DNA of 13,991 bases from JANQPX01 sp051010395 (lineage in GTDB: Bacteria; Pseudomonadota; Alphaproteobacteria; Geminicoccales; Geminicoccaceae): positions 1-13,991 of the forward strand of contig JBPCVQ010000161.1 of assembly GCA_051010395.1 (NCBI GenBank), written 5' to 3'. Shown piece by piece: positions 11,804 to 13,991 of this stretch. Made by a program: the position numbers and the translations under genes. Numbering within the stretch: position 1 is the stretch's first letter; the number at the start of each line of letters is the position of its first letter. The notes under the pieces were generated by a model. That model saw only the letters and a program-made list of their open reading frames with translations. It was not told where the DNA came from and did no database searches.

Positions 11804-11841
11804 CGGGTCGTTTGCGGGAGGGGGCGAAATGACACGCTAAG
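11804..11841. repeat. Tn3-family terminal inverted repeat (38 bp)
   Basis: The segment begins CGGGTCGTTTG and ends GAAATGACACGCTAAG. It matches the Tn21-type terminal repeat as I remember it at both conserved ends (GGGTCGT outside, ACGCTAAG inside) with the same 38-bp length. It overlaps the last codons of tnpA, as is normal in the family, and marks the left boundary of the element, whose body lies to the right. The other end and the target duplication are outside the window. Confidence 0.8.
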
Positions 11842-13991
11842 CATTTGGCCACCTGTATTCTCCTGTGAGGATGATATGTGCCCATCCGAGGGGTGAGGTA
11901 TGGGCAAGCAGCTCAGGTGGAACGGGCAGCCCTGCGCGCCGGCGCTTGGCAACAGCTTCGCCCAGTTTCATGGTGTTCCAGTAGATGACGATCGCCGCCA
12001 GCAGGTTCAGCCCTGCGACACGGTAATGCTGACCTTCCCCGGTTCGATCGCGGATTTCACCAAGGCGATTGAAGCTGAGTGCGCGTTTCAGGGCATGGTG
12101 CGCTTCGCCCTTGTTGAGCCCGATCTGAGCGCAGCGCTGCATGTTGGCATCAAGCACCCAGTCGATCATGAACAGGGTGCGTTCGATACGGCCAACCTCG
12201 CGTATGGCCAGAGCCAGCTCATTTTGGCGGGGATAGGAGGCGAGCTTCTGTAGGATTTGGCTTGGTGCAATCGTGCCAGCCGCCATGGTAGCGGCGATCC
12301 GCAGGATGTCGGGCCAATTCGGCGCGATCAGCTTCTCTCTGACTTTGCCGCCGATGAGAGGGCGCAGCTCCGCCGGTGCAGACGCGGGATCGAACGCATA
12401 GAGGCGCTTTGAGGGCAAGTCCCGGATGCGGGGAATGAAGGCATAGCCGAGGATGGATGACACGGCAAAGATGTGGTCGGTGAAGCCTCCGGTGTCGGCA
12501 TATTGCTTTTCGATACGCCTGCCGGCTTCGTTCATCAGTAGCCCATCCAAAATATAGGGTGCCTCGCTGACCGTCGCCGGGATCGTCTGGGTGGCAAAGG
12601 GTGCGAATTGATCCGAGACGTGGGTATAGGCTTTGAGGCCAGGCTCATGTCCGTATTTGGCGTTGACGAGATTCATCGCCTCGCCCTGTTCAGCAGCGGG
12701 GAAGAACTGGCCGTCACTGGATGCGGACTGGCCCATGCCCCAAAACGCGGCCATGGGCAAATTGGCCTGGGCTTCGACCAACATGGCCAAGGCGCGGTTG
12801 TAGGCCTCGCCTTCCACATGCCAACGAGCAATGCGCATGAGCTCCCAGTAGCCGTGGCTGTTGGTGGCCTCGGCCATCTTGCGCAGACCTAGATTGATCC
12901 CCTCCGCGAGGAGGACGTTCAGAAGACCGATGCGGTCCTTGCAGGGCACGCTGGTGCGCAGATGAGTGAAGGCCTCGGAGAAGCTCCACATCTGACAGGA
13001 TGGTGGTAATTCTGGTATCAGGGATGCGTTGATAGAGATCGAGGATGAGATCGTCGACGCCGAAGGGCGTATTGGCGGTTAATCTGTCGATCTTCAGGAC
13101 GCCGTTCTCAATGCTGCCGCCGGGGATAGTTCCCGCCCGTGCCGCTTGCCCCAGCCGTTCCAGACCGACCTCCATCCGGGCACGGCGATCAGCCAGCCAC
13201 GCCTCAGCCTGCAGGGGAACCGCGAGCCGGGCAGTTTTGGCTACGACTTCTGCTGGCACCAAAGCCTGTTTAAGATCGGCATACCGACGGGATGGCTTCA
13301 GCCAGATGTCGCCGGATCGGAACGCATCCCGCAAGTGGAAGAGGACAGCAATCTCCCAAAGCCGAGTGTCGTCGGGATGGGCATTCAGCAGCCGATGCCA
13401 CTTCGAACGACGCCGCAGAAAATTCACCGGCAGCACCTTGGTCCCGCCGTCACGTAAAATCTTCACGGCCGCCAGCAGTGGTTGGGCGACCGGCGCTGCC
13501 TGAATGTCGAGAATCCGAAGCATGCGCGGAGCATAGAGGCGGAAGCGATGATAGCCCTGCACCACATGGTTCAAGGGGTCATCAGCCATGGTGTCCGTCA
13601 GTTTTGAAGCCGTGGCGACTAGATTACGGAACCCCTCCCAGCCCGGTCGCGCGGCAATCACCTCATCGAGCACCATGCCGTCGTCCTGGGCACTGATCAG
13701 CGCTCCGCCGATCTTTACGAAGGATTGCAGGGTCTGTTGCACCGCGGTCTTCTCGTCGACAATCCGAGTCTCACAGAACCGTTGGGCGGTGCGGTAGGTT
13801 TTGCCAACGATACGGTCATGGGTTTCCACCGCCGCGTCGGCCAGCATAGCCTGCCATTCCAAGGCGCAAACCGCCAGGATCGCCAAGCGCCGATTGTCCG
13901 AAAGTTCCCGTAACCCGTCAGCAAAGTAGCGCTCCCCCTGACGCCGAAGGCGCGTGACGCGATGGGCAGGGATATCCTCGAAAATGTCATT
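11837..13991 (-). pseudogene. tnpA: Tn3-family transposase TnpA, frameshifted, 5' end outside window
   Basis: Two overlapping frames encode one transposase. The upstream frame is open from the window edge (NDIFEDIPAHRVTRLRRQGE) to about 12990 and ends in YQRIPDTRITTILSDVE. The downstream frame starts at about 12991 (MWSFSEAFTHLRTSVPCKDR) and runs to 11837. The second part holds the DDE catalytic region with YWELMRIARWHVEGEAYNRA, SASSDGQFF (catalytic Asp), GGFTDHIFAVSSILGYAFIPRIRDL, and the Glu region KGEAHHALKRALSFNRLGEI. About 715 of the usual 950-1000 residues are present. The junction is explained by loss of 8 bp: restoring a second GATGTGGA unit gives SDVEMWSFSEAF in one frame. The intact enzyme would cut at the 38-bp ends and make cointegrates. 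Confidence 0.88.

Larger units (their letters stand above)
11804..13991 (-). mobile_element. Tn3-family transposon, left end (continues beyond window)
   Basis: Defined by the terminal repeat at 11804-11841 and the tnpA gene reading toward it. Resolvase, cargo and the right-hand repeat must lie beyond 13991. With tnpA frameshifted the element can probably move only if a related transposase is supplied in trans. Confidence 0.8.

Overview
The window looks like an accessory stretch (plasmid or genomic island) from a GC-rich alphaproteobacterium. The main taxonomic pointer is a Ros/MucR-type regulator, a family largely confined to that class. A 16-base palindrome fitting the parS consensus of alphaproteobacterial repABC plasmids points the same way. 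No chromosomal housekeeping gene, rRNA, tRNA or CRISPR array was seen. Content is dominated by toxin-antitoxin (TA) modules, recombinases, small orphan genes and gene relics.

Layout. 1-600: a cluster of short inverted repeats, then the C-terminal remnant of an Mrr-type restriction endonuclease. 603-2244: a hipBA TA operon on the minus strand with a paired operator. 2400-3481: a two-gene minus-strand operon (ribbon-helix-helix/coiled-coil protein, then a helix-turn-helix protein). The second ORF runs antisense through a vapC relic. 3482-3958: a non-coding, repeat-rich block with a GTTAAC array containing a parS-like palindrome, followed by a run of hairpins; it resembles a plasmid partition or transfer site. 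3992-4300: a second, larger vapC relic. 4587-5078: mucR-like regulator. 5173-5526: unknown small protein. 5816-6658: TacA/TacT-type acetyltransferase TA pair with its promoter. 6635-7677: a small membrane ORF convergent with an endonuclease/exonuclease/phosphatase (EEP) protein. 7804-8730: tyrosine recombinase. 8731-10495: small unknown genes, a strong terminator, three copies of an unfamiliar hairpin motif, and a GNAT acetyltransferase. 10746-11243: a broken parDE pair. 11392-11610: an integrase relic with an in-frame stop. 11804-13991: the left end of a Tn3-family transposon, with a 38-bp terminal repeat overlapping the end of a frameshifted tnpA that leaves the window on the right.

How it works together. 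The modules appear independent and were probably accreted by successive insertions. hipBA and tacAT look intact and could act as maintenance/persistence modules. vapC (twice), parDE, mrr, one integrase and tnpA are decayed. The best candidates for undescribed biology are the hairpin motif repeated three times at 9437-9640 beside two orphan genes, and the parS-like/hairpin block at 3566-3894. Family assignments rest on motif recognition by eye; no database search was possible.
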